In this document: piece after piece, positions 24,348 through 33,384 of the stretch
Numbering within the stretch: the first letter of the stretch is position 1
Layout: each line of letters begins with the position of its first letter
NCBI GenBank assembly: GCA_965369385.1
Contig: CBDUQP010000008.1
Span: forward strand, 1 to 45,587
Length of the DNA: 45,587 nt
Direction of reading: 5' to 3'
DNA from: CBDUQP01 sp965369385
GTDB lineage: Bacteria; Planctomycetota; Phycisphaerae; SM23-33
Program-made: the position numbers and the translations under genes
Notes under the pieces: model-generated
What the model was told of the DNA's origin: nothing
The model's database searches: none
Seen by the model: the letters and a program-made list of their open reading frames with translations, nothing else

Positions 24348-25259
24348 ATGGACAAGCAGTACGCTATGGAATGTTTCACGGGACCCTCTGGTTCGATAAG
24401 CACTCCCTTCCTGGAAGATGGCGAAATTGATTATGACGGCCTGCGAAACATGCTGGATTTCAGCATTGCCAACAAAGAGAAGGTAATCCTCCTGACCGCC
24501 GGTGACAGCCACTACCTGTGCATGTCGGATGAGGAAATCGCCGAGGTAACTCGCGTAACGGTTGAGCATGTGGCGGGGCGTTCCATGGTCGTCGCGGCCG
24601 ACCGTTTCCACAGTACTGCCCGCGCTGTGAAATTTGCGAAGTACTGCAAGGACGTTGGCGCGGATATGTACATGGCCATGCCGCCTGACTGGGGTAACTC
24701 AGGCACTGTGGAAACACTCGCCGATCACTACGTTGCGGTGGCAGACGTGATGCCTCTGATGATCGTGACCAATGTATTCATGCCGCGCGGTGCGGATATG
24801 TGCATCGATACGATCAAGCTCGCGCTCAGCAAGTCGGACAATATCCTGGCGATTAAGGATGACATGTGCGGCGATGTTGCCAGGCGTCTCTGCCTGGAAT
24901 TCAGCGAGCAGTGCGCCATTTATGCTGGCGGCCAGAAGGTCAACCACATGAACATGCACCCGTTCGGATGCCATGGGTATTTGTCCACATACATGCGGTT
25001 CAAGCCCGAGATCGCCCGCCAGTACTGGGCTGCGATCCAAGCCAAAGACCTGCGGGCCGCTACTGCGATTATTCATAAATATGACATGCCCATGTTCGAT
25101 ATGTTGAAGACGCTTCCGGGCGGTTTTGATGCCGGTATACACGCCATGCTGGAGTTGTTCGGCCTGGCGGGTCGCTGGCGAAGAGCTCCCTACTACACGC
25201 TAACCGATGCCGACATGGAACCGGTCAAGGAATTCTTCCACGGCTTGGGCTTGCTCTAG
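24348..25259 (+). CDS. divergent DapA-family protein lacking key catalytic residues
   Basis: 303 residues; GAGGA eight bases before the ATG. The fold is recognisable from GSISTPFLEDGEIDYDGLRNML at the N-terminus, RFHSTARAVKFAKYCKDVGADMYM, and NILAIKDDM with Schiff-base Lys 170. But the pyruvate-binding GTTGE motif reads TAGDS, and the proton-relay Tyr of the YNxP motif is a Thr (IVTNVFMP, Thr 141). It may still form a Schiff base but should act on another substrate or by another mechanism. The C-terminal region contains several Met and His. It is convergent with the SDR gene. Confidence 0.8.
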   Translation: MDKQYAMECFTGPSGSISTPFLEDGEIDYDGLRNMLDFSIANKEKVILLTAGDSHYLCMSDEEIAEVTRVTVEHVAGRSMVVAADRFHSTARAVKFAKYCKDVGADMYMAMPPDWGNSGTVETLADHYVAVADVMPLMIVTNVFMPRGADMCIDTIKLALSKSDNILAIKDDMCGDVARRLCLEFSEQCAIYAGGQKVNHMNMHPFGCHGYLSTYMRFKPEIARQYWAAIQAKDLRAATAIIHKYDMPMFDMLKTLPGGFDAGIHAMLELFGLAGRWRRAPYYTLTDADMEPVKEFFHGLGLL

Positions 25260-25287
25260 CTGGCGACGAATTCCGACACATTAAAAC

Positions 25288-25331
25288 TGCGGGCGATTCA
25301 GCGGGATTTACTATCCGTTGGGTCGCCCGCA
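25288..25331 (-). terminator. terminator between aldolase-like and SDR genes
   Basis: 9-bp inverted repeat TGCGGGCGA (25288-25296) / TCGCCCGCA (25323-25331) around a 26-nt loop. On the minus strand the stem is followed by G and TTTT, so it mainly ends the SDR transcript. Confidence 0.6.
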
Positions 25332-25339
25332 AGCTATTG

Positions 25340-26197
25340 CTATGCCGGTCCGTCGGTTTTTACGTATTTGCTGATTATCCAGTCCTGCAAGCGTGCGGGT
25401 AGCAGTGCCATCAGTCTTCGGTTGCGCACCACTTGCGGCATGCAGTAGCGTATTTTGGGTTTGCGGGCGCTGGCTGCGTGGCGGATTGCCTTTGTGACTA
25501 TCTCAACGGGATATCCGCCGTGGATGAGCTTGTCGAGTTCGTCTGATTGGCGTTTGTAGAATGCTGCAAATGCGCTTTGGTTGGGGTCGCTCATTCGCTT
25601 CTTGAGGCAATCCTTACCGGCATGCCAGATATCGGTGCCTATTCCACCCGGTTCGATCAGGCTTAACTTGATTCCCCATGGTGCGTATTCCCGCCGGGCT
25701 GCGTCACTAAGGGCTTCTACTGCAAACTTGCTTGCGGCGTATATCCCAATCCCGGGTATTGCGACGAGTCCGGAAATCGAGCTGATGTTGATAATCCTGC
25801 CTGACCTCTGCTTTCGCATGAGCGGGCCGACAAGTTGCATCATTGCCAGTGTCGCCAGTGTGTTCACCTCAAACTGCTTGCGAACTTCATCGAGAGGCAC
25901 ATCTTCCACAACGCCAGCCAGTGCGTATCCGGCGTTATTGACGAGTATGTCCACACGTCCCCACGCATCCATAACCGCATCGACGCATCGTCTTCGGTCC
26001 CCATCGCAGGTCACATCCCCTGCGCACACTATGATTCCGGCATCGGGTGTCTGCTTGCGCAAGTCCGCTGCGACCGCTTCAAGGCGTTCTTTGCGCCGTG
26101 CCATCAGGCATACACAAAAACCATCGGCCACCAGCCCTCTGGCGGCATCGGCACCGATTCCGGCACTTGCCCCGGTGATAATAGCTGTCTTTGTCAT
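25340..26197 (-). CDS. short-chain dehydrogenase/reductase
   Basis: 285 residues. Classical SDR: cofactor motif TGASAGIG (8-15), NNAG (87-90), the catalytic set Ser 140 in INISSISG, Tyr 153 and Lys 157 in YAASK. MARRKERL after beta-strand 2 carries Arg/Lys residues that favour NADP(H). The C-terminal extension (about 80 residues with RRLMALLPARLQDWIISKY) resembles lipid- or long-chain-substrate SDRs. Substrate unknown. No strong ribosome site before the ATG. Confidence 0.85.
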   Translation of the reverse strand: MTKTAIITGASAGIGADAARGLVADGFCVCLMARRKERLEAVAADLRKQTPDAGIIVCAGDVTCDGDRRRCVDAVMDAWGRVDILVNNAGYALAGVVEDVPLDEVRKQFEVNTLATLAMMQLVGPLMRKQRSGRIINISSISGLVAIPGIGIYAASKFAVEALSDAARREYAPWGIKLSLIEPGGIGTDIWHAGKDCLKKRMSDPNQSAFAAFYKRQSDELDKLIHGGYPVEIVTKAIRHAASARKPKIRYCMPQVVRNRRLMALLPARLQDWIISKYVKTDGPA

Positions 26198-26231
26198 TCG
26201 GTGAAGATCCAGTCTGCCTGCCGATTTGTGG

Positions 26232-26435
26232 TTATTTGCGTTCTTGTTCGAAAATATCGCGGAAGAAATCGACGATGGCTTCTTCTTCGTAATCGACTAA
26301 TTCGCCAGCGTCGAAGCAGACACGATAGCAGACCGCATCAATCTCCGCCAGAGATAACGCAGCCGGCAGGGCGGCATAATGGTCTGCGCAAGACGCACGC
26401 CCACCTGAGTTACGAGCACTCAGGTGGGCGTGCAT
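26232..26435 (-). CDS. possible small acidic protein, doubtful
   Basis: 67 codons. The C-terminal half (ALSLAEIDAVCYRVCFDAGE, then ELVDYEEEAIVDFFRDIFEQ) looks like an amphipathic acidic helix of a real protein; the first 14 residues are read through the long palindrome at 26395-26433 and are probably not native. It may be a truncated gene whose 5' end was replaced. The remaining sequence up to 26588 shows no other gene. Confidence 0.3.
   Translation of the reverse strand: MHAHLSARNSGGRASCADHYAALPAALSLAEIDAVCYRVCFDAGELVDYEEEAIVDFFRDIFEQERK
26395..26433. repeat. perfect 16-bp inverted repeat hairpin
   Basis: GCACGCCCACCTGAGT / ACTCAGGTGGGCGTGC with the seven-base loop TACGAGC. No T-run on either side, so it is not a standard terminator; a palindromic repeat element or processing site are alternatives. 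Confidence 0.7.
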
Positions 26436-26587
26436 TGCGTTTATGCTCGGCGTTTTGTATTTGTATCCGCTGTCTGATTGGACTAGTGCTTCGTCCCATC
26501 AATGATGATCGATGGCCGCCTGGCCGCGCCGCGACCAGACAAGAGCTTGCGTAAATTCATAACCATCAGTATCGCCGGGACAAAAAA

Positions 26588-27325
26588 CTAGCAGCATGCG
26601 GATCTGCGTCTAACCAGGCCGACTCCGGCCCCGACCAGCAGTAGGAGCATTGTTGGTTCAGGTGTTAGAGTCGTACCTGTGGTGGAGACGGCCCATTCCT
26701 CGAAGCCGGACTCACAGTCGGTGAATTCGGAGTACAGATAGAAGTACTTGTTCGGATCAGATCCCAGAACGGACTTCGGAAGAAGGATTATCACATCGCC
26801 AAACCCGCTGCCATTTCCGGTCAGCGTGGCATCCATCAGGACTCCACTATCGCTGCCTGCGTCAAGGTCATAGGTTGCTGGCGCAAAGACGCTGGGGTAT
26901 CCCGACAGGTCTCCGGTGTTCTCTATGAATACCTTCATCGCTGTAAGCTCAAGTGTGCTCGGGTCGCCGCTGGTATCGTTCAGGTCCAGCAGTATCTCTC
27001 CGTATTCAATACCGCCCCTCATCAGCGTGGGGATGGCACCAACCTTGAGTGAATGTGTGAAGTTGCCGCCTTTTGAATCGAATTCGCGCTTGCCGTCGGT
27101 GTTGTATCCGCTCTCCGTATTGTTGTTCCCTTTTGCCTGGATGCGCAGAAACGAATCGATCAGTCCTGTGCCTGTGGCACCCAATGGCTCGAATGGCTCA
27201 AATATGGCACCATTAACGTTGACGGATGCATTGATCGTCGTCAAGTCGACAGTGGTTCCTTGTGCGAAGTTCGCTGTTACTGCGAGAATCGCCATAGAGA
27301 TTGTCAGTGTGGTTGTCTTGGACAT
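26588..27325 (-). CDS. PEP-CTERM sorting domain-containing secreted protein
   Basis: 245 residues from an ATG with AGGAGG eight bases upstream. Signal peptide MSKTTTLTISMAILAVTANF with cleavage near AQG. The body is beta-rich and acidic, with Asn/Gly/Thr stretches, and the end is the sorting signal PEPTMLLLLVGAGVGLV followed by RRR. As for the gene at 248, it should be handled by an exosortase encoded elsewhere. Both genes are preceded by paired TGACAC repeats. The stop codon is followed by a run of six T (in minus direction) without hairpin. Confidence 0.85.
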   Translation of the reverse strand: MSKTTTLTISMAILAVTANFAQGTTVDLTTINASVNVNGAIFEPFEPLGATGTGLIDSFLRIQAKGNNNTESGYNTDGKREFDSKGGNFTHSLKVGAIPTLMRGGIEYGEILLDLNDTSGDPSTLELTAMKVFIENTGDLSGYPSVFAPATYDLDAGSDSGVLMDATLTGNGSGFGDVIILLPKSVLGSDPNKYFYLYSEFTDCESGFEEWAVSTTGTTLTPEPTMLLLLVGAGVGLVRRRSACC

Positions 27326-27512
27326 TTGTCGGTCCTCCTGAATTTTGCACACATCTTTGCCTGGTGTCCCCGGACGATCAGTGGGGCCCAACGGCATCGT
27401 CATCCTTCCCTCAAAGGCTACCCCGAGTTTATGGCTGATTCCGGTTAGCCACAAGGTATGAAATCCATACATTCGGACGAAAGAACCGGGCTGCGTATGG
27501 AACTGCGAGATT

Positions 27513-27545
27513 GTGTCACCCGGCGGGGAATAGCGTACGTGTCAC
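27513..27545 (-). promoter_or_regulatory. paired GTGACAC direct repeat upstream of PEP-CTERM gene
   Basis: On the minus strand GTGACAC occurs at 27545-27539 and 27519-27513, 26 bp apart, about 190 bp upstream of the start. It resembles the TTGACAC pair before the first PEP-CTERM gene. The rest of 27,326-27,812 shows no gene; a weak GTGACG-N17-TATAAC (27750-27778) on the plus strand points to the remnant at 27813. Confidence 0.3.
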
Positions 27546-27812
27546 ATTTGGGATGTGCTCTTGCCATAAACTACCATCGTGTGTGGTTTAGTTTTTTGTC
27601 TGCTGACGTGTGGGAATGATGATCTCCCGGCTTTTGCAGGCATTGGTACTGGTGAAAAAGGCCCGGAGTGCCTCGCATTCTCTGTATATATTTTTCTCGG
27701 CCGAATTTGAGGTCATTTGGCGGAATCGGAGCAACTTGCCGAGACGGGCGTGACGGGGGGCTTCTATTTATGTATAACTGTAGATGAATGTTGCTCTTGA
27801 AGAAGGAAACGC

Positions 27813-27992
27813 ATGATGAATACGCTCAGGAAACACGCGAAAATCGGAATAATCCACTTCATGGCTTATCCCGAGGTGATGAAGGGCGATGGTCCGATAA
27901 TCGAAACACTCGGCCGACTTGCCGCCGACGATTACTTCGATCTGGTTGAAGTCACACGGATCAACTCCGCCGCCGCACGTCTTGAACAATAG
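27813..27992 (+). pseudogene. truncated sugar-phosphate isomerase/epimerase (TIM barrel) N-terminus
   Basis: 59 codons with GAAGGA upstream of tandem ATGs. The translated KIGIIHFMAYPEVMKGDGPI, then ETLGRLAADDYFDLVEVT, is the first beta-alpha-beta unit of xylose-isomerase-like TIM-barrel proteins (normally about 270-300 residues). It stops at RLEQ with no continuation in any frame before the hairpin at 28048. The intact ribosome site and start with lost remainder indicate a 3' deletion. Confidence 0.6.
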
Positions 27993-28047
27993 CGGGCCTT
28001 TGCGATCACCGTCAGGCTCTCACGATTATTGGATGCCGCAATTACAG

Positions 28048-28088
28048 CACGCGGCGTCAAAGCGTTCAGTCTGCTTTGACACCGCGTG
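28048..28088. terminator. hairpin between remnant and GH/SGNH gene
   Basis: CACGCGGcGTCAAAGC / GCTTTGACaCCGCGTG, 15 of 16 paired, nine-base loop. It lies 33 bp beyond the stop of the minus-strand GH/SGNH gene and probably ends its transcript, though the T-run is poor. Confidence 0.55.
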
Positions 28089-28120
28089 TTATGAATAGTC
28101 GCAAGGTAGTAGCCGAAAGC

Positions 28121-30952
28121 CTATCTGTTTTTGTCCACTACTTTCCAGATTTCCTCGGCGAGGGCCTTCATGCCGCGGTCGCCGGGATGCCAGTTCACGC
28201 CGCCATTGGTGAAGTGGCCTTCGGAGACGGCGCGGTTCTTTGCGTCGCGTATCAGGTGGGTTGCTTCGACGAACGGCACAGCCTGACGGCCGCATGCCCA
28301 TCGCATCATCGGGTCACGGTTTGCTCCACCGCCCCATGTGCTTACGCCTACGATCAGGGCACGGGGGTTCGCGGCCCGGATAATCTTCAGCATCTCCTCG
28401 TAAGGCTTGCCGAGGTTCTCCATATTCGCCTTGTCTGGAGCGAGATTGTCGCCGGTCTGGATGATTATCAGGTCGGCTTTGTGTGCGGCGATCTTCTTGA
28501 ACTTGGCAGTCTGGTTGAGCATCGCATTTGCCAGCAGGTTTTCGATTATGAGCTTGGGCCTCTTGCCGCCCTGAGCCTTGGCAACCAGCTTCTGCAACTG
28601 GTGGGCGAAGTCCTTCTCAGGGGAAGTAGCCGCCATGCCATTATTGCGATCCCACTTGATCTTGGGGTAGGCCGAATGATGCGTGATACTGTTGCCGGCC
28701 ACCACCATCTTGCGGAATCGTCTGGGGCTTCTGAGGAACTTCACGTAGAACAGGGGTTCATCCTTCGATACGCTGAACGACTTGCCGACAGTTCCGCTGT
28801 CATAGCATTTGCGGTCGAAGCTATACTTGTAATACCGCTTGCCTACCAGCCACGGGGCGGAGACCTTTGCAGACAGACGATAGTTTATAACCGGCAGACT
28901 GCCGCGAGCTACGGTTGCGTCGGCCGCGCCTCTAGCCCATCTTCGTTTCATGATGGAGGGATCTATCTTCACGCCTGTGTTGTGGCTGGTTGACAGGAAC
29001 GTTGCCAGAATTTTGCCACTGTTTGTAAGTGGTTTTCCGTCTTCCGCGACGAAGGTAATCGACGAGTATTCCTGGTCGACGCCCTTTATGGTCAGGTCAC
29101 CAATCTTGGCGTCCGGTCCGTAGAAGCCGACGATTGCCCGGGCCTGCGGCGAGTTGATGACTTGCGTTCCCTTCTTGGTGGACCAGTCGAACTTCACATA
29201 TGGGCCCATTTGTGCGTATCTACTGCGCCAGTGCGGATGGGCTGGGGGGATTTTTGTGGTCTTCTTTGTAGGATCAAAGCTCACCACCAGACCCTCGCGC
29301 CAGGCGTAATGCCTCATCTGCCACTCTACCGCATCACCTATGACGTTGAACGGTGGCGTGAGCAGTCTGTCCTTGCCGATAACCACGTGCCTTGGATTGG
29401 CAGCCGGAGGTATTGCTCCTGTGAGGAAGATGGCACCCGCGCTCTTGATGGCCGCGACTTTCACTTCGTCATTGCAGAAGGCGAGCACTGCGTTTGGGTA
29501 TGCCTTGGCCGGCATGCAGATGGGGGAGTTAGCGTAATCGTTGTCGGTGTTCAAGGCAGGCATCCAGCTGTCCAGATCCCAGTGGAACCAGCATGCGCCG
29601 TCGGAGTTCTGGTGGCTGATCAGTGATGCGAAACGCAGCGGGAATTCCACGTGATACGGGTCCGGGCCGTGATCGTTCACCTCGTAGATCAGGTAGGGCT
29701 TGTCCTTGACTCGCATAACGTCGATAGGCTGGCCCATGACCGGATGGGCATTAACGCGCGTGACGTAGGGGTAATATGGATTAGACTTGGCAACTTCCCA
29801 CGGCCGCAGCACGAAACCGTAGATGCCGTATGTGCTGTAGTCATACTGTGACTGTGCGTAATAGCCGGTTAGCTGCCTGCCGAAGTGCCCGCTGTGCGTG
29901 ATGGGCACAACGGAGACGCCGACGCCTGGCTTGCCGATTGAGCGGATCTCGCGAATGAACTTATCGTTATATGTCTTGAACAGCCAGTATCCGAATGCGA
30001 CGATGTCCTGCCCGCGACGCTGCGGGTATTTCGTGTTCGCGGCGCCCTTGACGATATACTCCGGCTGATACCCTGCCGCGTTCATGACCTTTGTGATACT
30101 GCCTGCGATCGGGGCGTATGCGATGTTGCCCTTGGCGAGCGACTCGCCCTTTTCGAGCTTGCCCCAGACCTTCTTGAGTGCGGCGTCAGTTCGATATGTC
30201 TGCTTCAGCCATGCATTCCACTTCTTTTCCACGTTGCGTTTGACGAAGTCCGGGCTGCTCTTGTAGAGCGATCCGGTAACCAGCGAGATTGAAACCTTGT
30301 TCTCGTTACCCATCTCGTACATGGCGATGGCTTCTTCGTCGGCCCATCGCTTGTTGGTATACGGGTTCACGTGGTTGAGCAGGTTCTTGGCGTATGCGAT
30401 GTAGGCTGCGCCAACGCGATCATCTACATAAGCATGATGACTCGGTGCAACCTTCTTTGCCCACTTCACCCACTGCTCGCGCGTGCCGTCGTCCGGCAGG
30501 ACGTCATAGTCGCCAGGCTTCAGGCCCATTCTGTAGTGGTCCAGCAGAATCCAGAAGAACATGCCGCGCTGCTTGGCGCAGTAGAGCGAGTAGTCCATGC
30601 GGTCCATCTGGCTGTCACTGCCCTTGACGGTCTTGACGACGTGGTGCATGTCATTGCGGGTGCGGTCAACGTAGATTCGATGGCTGAGATTGTAGCGAAC
30701 GATGTTGAACCCGGCGTCTACCATGCGGTCGAAGCACAGATCCAGGTTCTTGATACTCTGCTTGGTTGAACTGCAGTAGCACGCTCCCCAGAAGCGAATC
30801 CGCTTGCCGTTGTATCTGAAATGCTTGTTGCTGACGGTTACGAACTTGCCTTTGGCTAGCGGGCGAGACTTGGGTACGGGCACGCCTGCGGAGCAGGAAA
30901 TGGCGAAAGTTGCTGATAAGATGACGGCCGTCATGGCTGCGAATCTGCGCAT
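28121..30952 (-). CDS. secreted two-domain protein: GH-A-type barrel plus SGNH hydrolase
   Basis: 943 residues from the ATG at 30952 (GGAGA six bases upstream). Signal sequence MRRFAAMTAVILSATFAISC, perhaps a lipoprotein (Cys 20). The N-terminal region up to about 430 looks like a clan GH-A TIM barrel: KHFRYNGKRIRFWGACY, the acid/base motif MYEMGNEN (Glu 217) and a possible nucleophile in PYLIYEVND (Glu 424). A middle beta region follows. From about 745 an SGNH hydrolase domain appears: VVAGNSITHHS (Ser 755), IQTGDN, and NWHPGDRGM (His 922). Such pairs remove esters and cut glycans of plant or algal polysaccharide. It lies 123 bp after the prepilin gene, in one probable operon. Confidence 0.75.
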   Translation of the reverse strand: MRRFAAMTAVILSATFAISCSAGVPVPKSRPLAKGKFVTVSNKHFRYNGKRIRFWGACYCSSTKQSIKNLDLCFDRMVDAGFNIVRYNLSHRIYVDRTRNDMHHVVKTVKGSDSQMDRMDYSLYCAKQRGMFFWILLDHYRMGLKPGDYDVLPDDGTREQWVKWAKKVAPSHHAYVDDRVGAAYIAYAKNLLNHVNPYTNKRWADEEAIAMYEMGNENKVSISLVTGSLYKSSPDFVKRNVEKKWNAWLKQTYRTDAALKKVWGKLEKGESLAKGNIAYAPIAGSITKVMNAAGYQPEYIVKGAANTKYPQRRGQDIVAFGYWLFKTYNDKFIREIRSIGKPGVGVSVVPITHSGHFGRQLTGYYAQSQYDYSTYGIYGFVLRPWEVAKSNPYYPYVTRVNAHPVMGQPIDVMRVKDKPYLIYEVNDHGPDPYHVEFPLRFASLISHQNSDGACWFHWDLDSWMPALNTDNDYANSPICMPAKAYPNAVLAFCNDEVKVAAIKSAGAIFLTGAIPPAANPRHVVIGKDRLLTPPFNVIGDAVEWQMRHYAWREGLVVSFDPTKKTTKIPPAHPHWRSRYAQMGPYVKFDWSTKKGTQVINSPQARAIVGFYGPDAKIGDLTIKGVDQEYSSITFVAEDGKPLTNSGKILATFLSTSHNTGVKIDPSIMKRRWARGAADATVARGSLPVINYRLSAKVSAPWLVGKRYYKYSFDRKCYDSGTVGKSFSVSKDEPLFYVKFLRSPRRFRKMVVAGNSITHHSAYPKIKWDRNNGMAATSPEKDFAHQLQKLVAKAQGGKRPKLIIENLLANAMLNQTAKFKKIAAHKADLIIIQTGDNLAPDKANMENLGKPYEEMLKIIRAANPRALIVGVSTWGGGANRDPMMRWACGRQAVPFVEATHLIRDAKNRAVSEGHFTNGGVNWHPGDRGMKALAEEIWKVVDKNR

Positions 30953-31075
30953 GGTCGCTCTCCAATGGGAGTGAAAAGGAATGATTGCCTTGTAACTGTT
31001 CTGGTGGGGTATGTTGTTATTCTGTTGTGAGTATGTAATTTGCACCCATAGCATTGGATGCATCATTCGCAAGCG

Positions 31076-31891
31076 TTAGTACCATTTATACAAGTTATCG
31101 CTGGAATCCCGCGCTATGAAGAAGTGCTGTCCGGGATTGTAGTACCTGTATACATCTACTTGCCCTTGGGGTGTTGCGTTTACGCCTTCCAGCCTTGGTA
31201 TCCGTTCGACGTGAAAGTCTGCAAACGTGAAGTGGTCGGCGTCATCATCGCGATGGGTGAGAAAGTTGAAAGCATTCCACGAACCATAGGTAGGATATCC
31301 TCCCAGTCGGTTGGCTGCATCACACATCACCGGGGTTCGGGCCGGGTCGTCAAGAACTACCGGGTCGGAAGGTTCCCTTGATCCGTATCCCGGGTCGGAA
31401 AACCCCGTGACATACGCATTGTTCCCGTAACTGGACATCTGGAGCTTGCCACTGCTTGAGAGCGGGCGATCATCGTTGGGGCATACCCATACACTTCCAG
31501 GATCGACGTTGAAGTAGGCGGCTGGGCCTGTATTACAAACATTGTCTGCTCCGTTCCGTGGGCGAGAATCTCCGTCCTCGTATATGTGATGAGCCAGGAG
31601 GTTGATCCAACCATCTCGCGCGTTCTCGGATATGGGACCTACATTGTTTGGGTAACCGCCGGTGGCAGGTAGTGTGCCATTTTCCGTTGTGTACATTGCA
31701 AAGGCTTTGCTAAGAGAACTGTGGTTGCTCATGCACGCTGTATTTCTCGCCAGAATCTGCGCCCTTTGCACTGCCGGCAGCAGGAGCGATGCCAGTATCG
31801 CTATGATCGCGATTACTACCAGCAGCTCTATCAACGTAAAACCATGTCGGGGCCGCCGCCGAGTTGTTTCGGATGTGTATTGGGTGGTCAT
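31076..31891 (-). CDS. prepilin-type secreted protein with H-x9-DG-like end
   Basis: 271 residues. The short basic leader (ETTRRRPRHG) and the type IV prepilin/pseudopilin signature GFTLIELLVVIAIIAILASLLLPAV are perfect: cleavage after Gly and methylation of Phe are expected. The C-terminal THRDDDADHFTFADFHVERIP is a variant of the H-X9-DG motif common in planctomycete prepilin-like proteins. These are very numerous in such genomes and are presumed to form or decorate type II secretion-like fibres. The ATG overlaps the stop of the upstream regulator gene (ATGA). GAGG lies eight bases upstream. Confidence 0.85.
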   Translation of the reverse strand: MTTQYTSETTRRRPRHGFTLIELLVVIAIIAILASLLLPAVQRAQILARNTACMSNHSSLSKAFAMYTTENGTLPATGGYPNNVGPISENARDGWINLLAHHIYEDGDSRPRNGADNVCNTGPAAYFNVDPGSVWVCPNDDRPLSSSGKLQMSSYGNNAYVTGFSDPGYGSREPSDPVVLDDPARTPVMCDAANRLGGYPTYGSWNAFNFLTHRDDDADHFTFADFHVERIPRLEGVNATPQGQVDVYRYYNPGQHFFIARDSSDNLYKWY

Positions 31892-33015
31892 GATTCCAGC
31901 CTCGTAGCTGCACTTTGAGTGGTGATCGAAAACGGTATACGGTGTTTACGCCTGATTCGCCCCTGGCCGTGAACAAGCTCGTGGAGACGCTCAGTGGCCT
32001 GGGTGAACATCTCGTCAAAGTTCGCAATCCACTCGCGAACGCCAAGGCGCATGAACGCCAGAGATCTCGGCGTCGGCAGGGCGTTTGACATGCTCAAAAG
32101 ATGAGCAATTGGAAAACGTTCTGACAGGTCGGTGCTTGCATAGACATAGTCAAGCCATGAATCCTGAGCGGTGAAAATCGCATCGTAATCTTCACTGGAA
32201 AGCACCTCGGCAAGTTGGTTCTTATGGCGGGAAACAGTGCGCTCGGGGGCCAGCGAGTAGTCGCTGTCGAATTCCACCGTATCAATAGTTACGAATTCCA
32301 CGCGGTCCTGAATTTCCAGCGTGTTTACCGTGTCTCGCATCGCGCCGTACAGTTCGTGAAATGTATCAAGATCGTGGACAGCTTCCACGATGAGGGCCTT
32401 GCGGCAGTTCTTATCAGCAATATATGTGATGATTTCCGCGCCAGCGCCGGCAAAATCGCACGCGACTGCCGGGGTTGCGATATCTTCGGGGTATCGGTCA
32501 ACGAATACCAAGGGCATCTTGCGGGACATCTCCTGGAAGAACTCTACATTCTCTCTGCCGGGGCACGGCCATACCATCATGCCCTCGACGCCGTTACGGT
32601 GGAACTGTGTAATCAGTTCGCGTTCGGCCACCGGATCACCAGCGGAAGTCTTGATGACGCAGAAATTGTCTCGCGTATCAATAGCCGACGCCGCAAAGGT
32701 GTGTACCGTACCGGCGAACGACATGCTGAGTGGGTAGGGGTGCACCAACCCAAAGGTCATCGGCTGGCGTTTCTTGCCATCGCCATGACACACGCGGATC
32801 CCTACGCCGTGCTGGATCTCGACGAGTCCATCATTCTCCAACAGACCAATCGCCCGCTGAATGACGTTGAGGCTAACGCCGAACTCCTTGCCCAGTTCAC
32901 GAACCGTGGGCAAATGTGAATCGGTCACATAGGTGCCCGTGTGAATCCGCTTGGTAAGCGTCAGGGCCACCTGCTTGTGCTTGGGTATCTTCGAAATTGA
33001 ATTCAGCGTGCTCAT
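31888..33015 (-). CDS. GntR-type winged-helix regulator with LacI-like sensor domain
   Basis: 375 residues from the ATG at 33015 (AGAAGGA close upstream). Residues 10-80 are a GntR winged helix: KQVALTLTKRIHTGTYVTDSHLPTVRELGKEFGVSLNVIQRAIGLLENDGLVEIQHGVGI. Residues 85-350 follow the periplasmic-binding-protein pattern of LacI regulators (FGLVHPY, VEGMMVWPCPG, KMPLVFVDRYPEDIATPAVACDF, YDAIFTAQDSWLD). This is the AraR-like GntR/LacI hybrid that senses a sugar. It controls, by context, the prepilin and GH/SGNH genes that follow in the same operon, and perhaps the divergent LacI gene. Confidence 0.87.
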   Translation of the reverse strand: MSTLNSISKIPKHKQVALTLTKRIHTGTYVTDSHLPTVRELGKEFGVSLNVIQRAIGLLENDGLVEIQHGVGIRVCHGDGKKRQPMTFGLVHPYPLSMSFAGTVHTFAASAIDTRDNFCVIKTSAGDPVAERELITQFHRNGVEGMMVWPCPGRENVEFFQEMSRKMPLVFVDRYPEDIATPAVACDFAGAGAEIITYIADKNCRKALIVEAVHDLDTFHELYGAMRDTVNTLEIQDRVEFVTIDTVEFDSDYSLAPERTVSRHKNQLAEVLSSEDYDAIFTAQDSWLDYVYASTDLSERFPIAHLLSMSNALPTPRSLAFMRLGVREWIANFDEMFTQATERLHELVHGQGRIRRKHRIPFSITTQSAATRLES

Positions 33016-33284
33016 ATTTCCTTCTGTACGGATGCAAAATGCCTGTCGCCACTCGTACACATAAGCATACACGCATACACCATGCAAAGCAATACAACTT
33101 CCATGCATATTCCGGAATCTGGTAAAAAAGGAAATTGCATGGCGGGTGGGCATTCCAGATCCCCAGTATTTCAACAAAACGATCCGTCGCGCGCTTGGCG
33201 CCAGCCCAACAGAGATACGCAATCGCGGCGCCAGCCTCTGATGCCGGATGTACTCACTGATCCCATAACGTCTTACGTCAAACG

Positions 33285-33314
33285 TTGGCGTGGCTGTGCT
33301 TAATGTGTTATTAT
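33285..33314 (+). promoter_or_regulatory. promoter candidate TTGGCG-N18-TATTAT
   Basis: -35 TTGGCG at 33285-33290 and -10 TATTAT at 33309-33314, about 70 bp before the LacI regulator start, in the region between the divergent regulator genes. Confidence 0.45.
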
Positions 33315-33384
33315 GGATTCATCGTTCAATCAGGCGACTATCGAAGGAATAGTCGCGATTTGAAGGCTGGATGGGATGTGCTGG

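Noticed and set aside
28076..28993. 305-codon plus-strand ORF
   Set aside because: Antisense to the SGNH domain; starts in the terminator hairpin.
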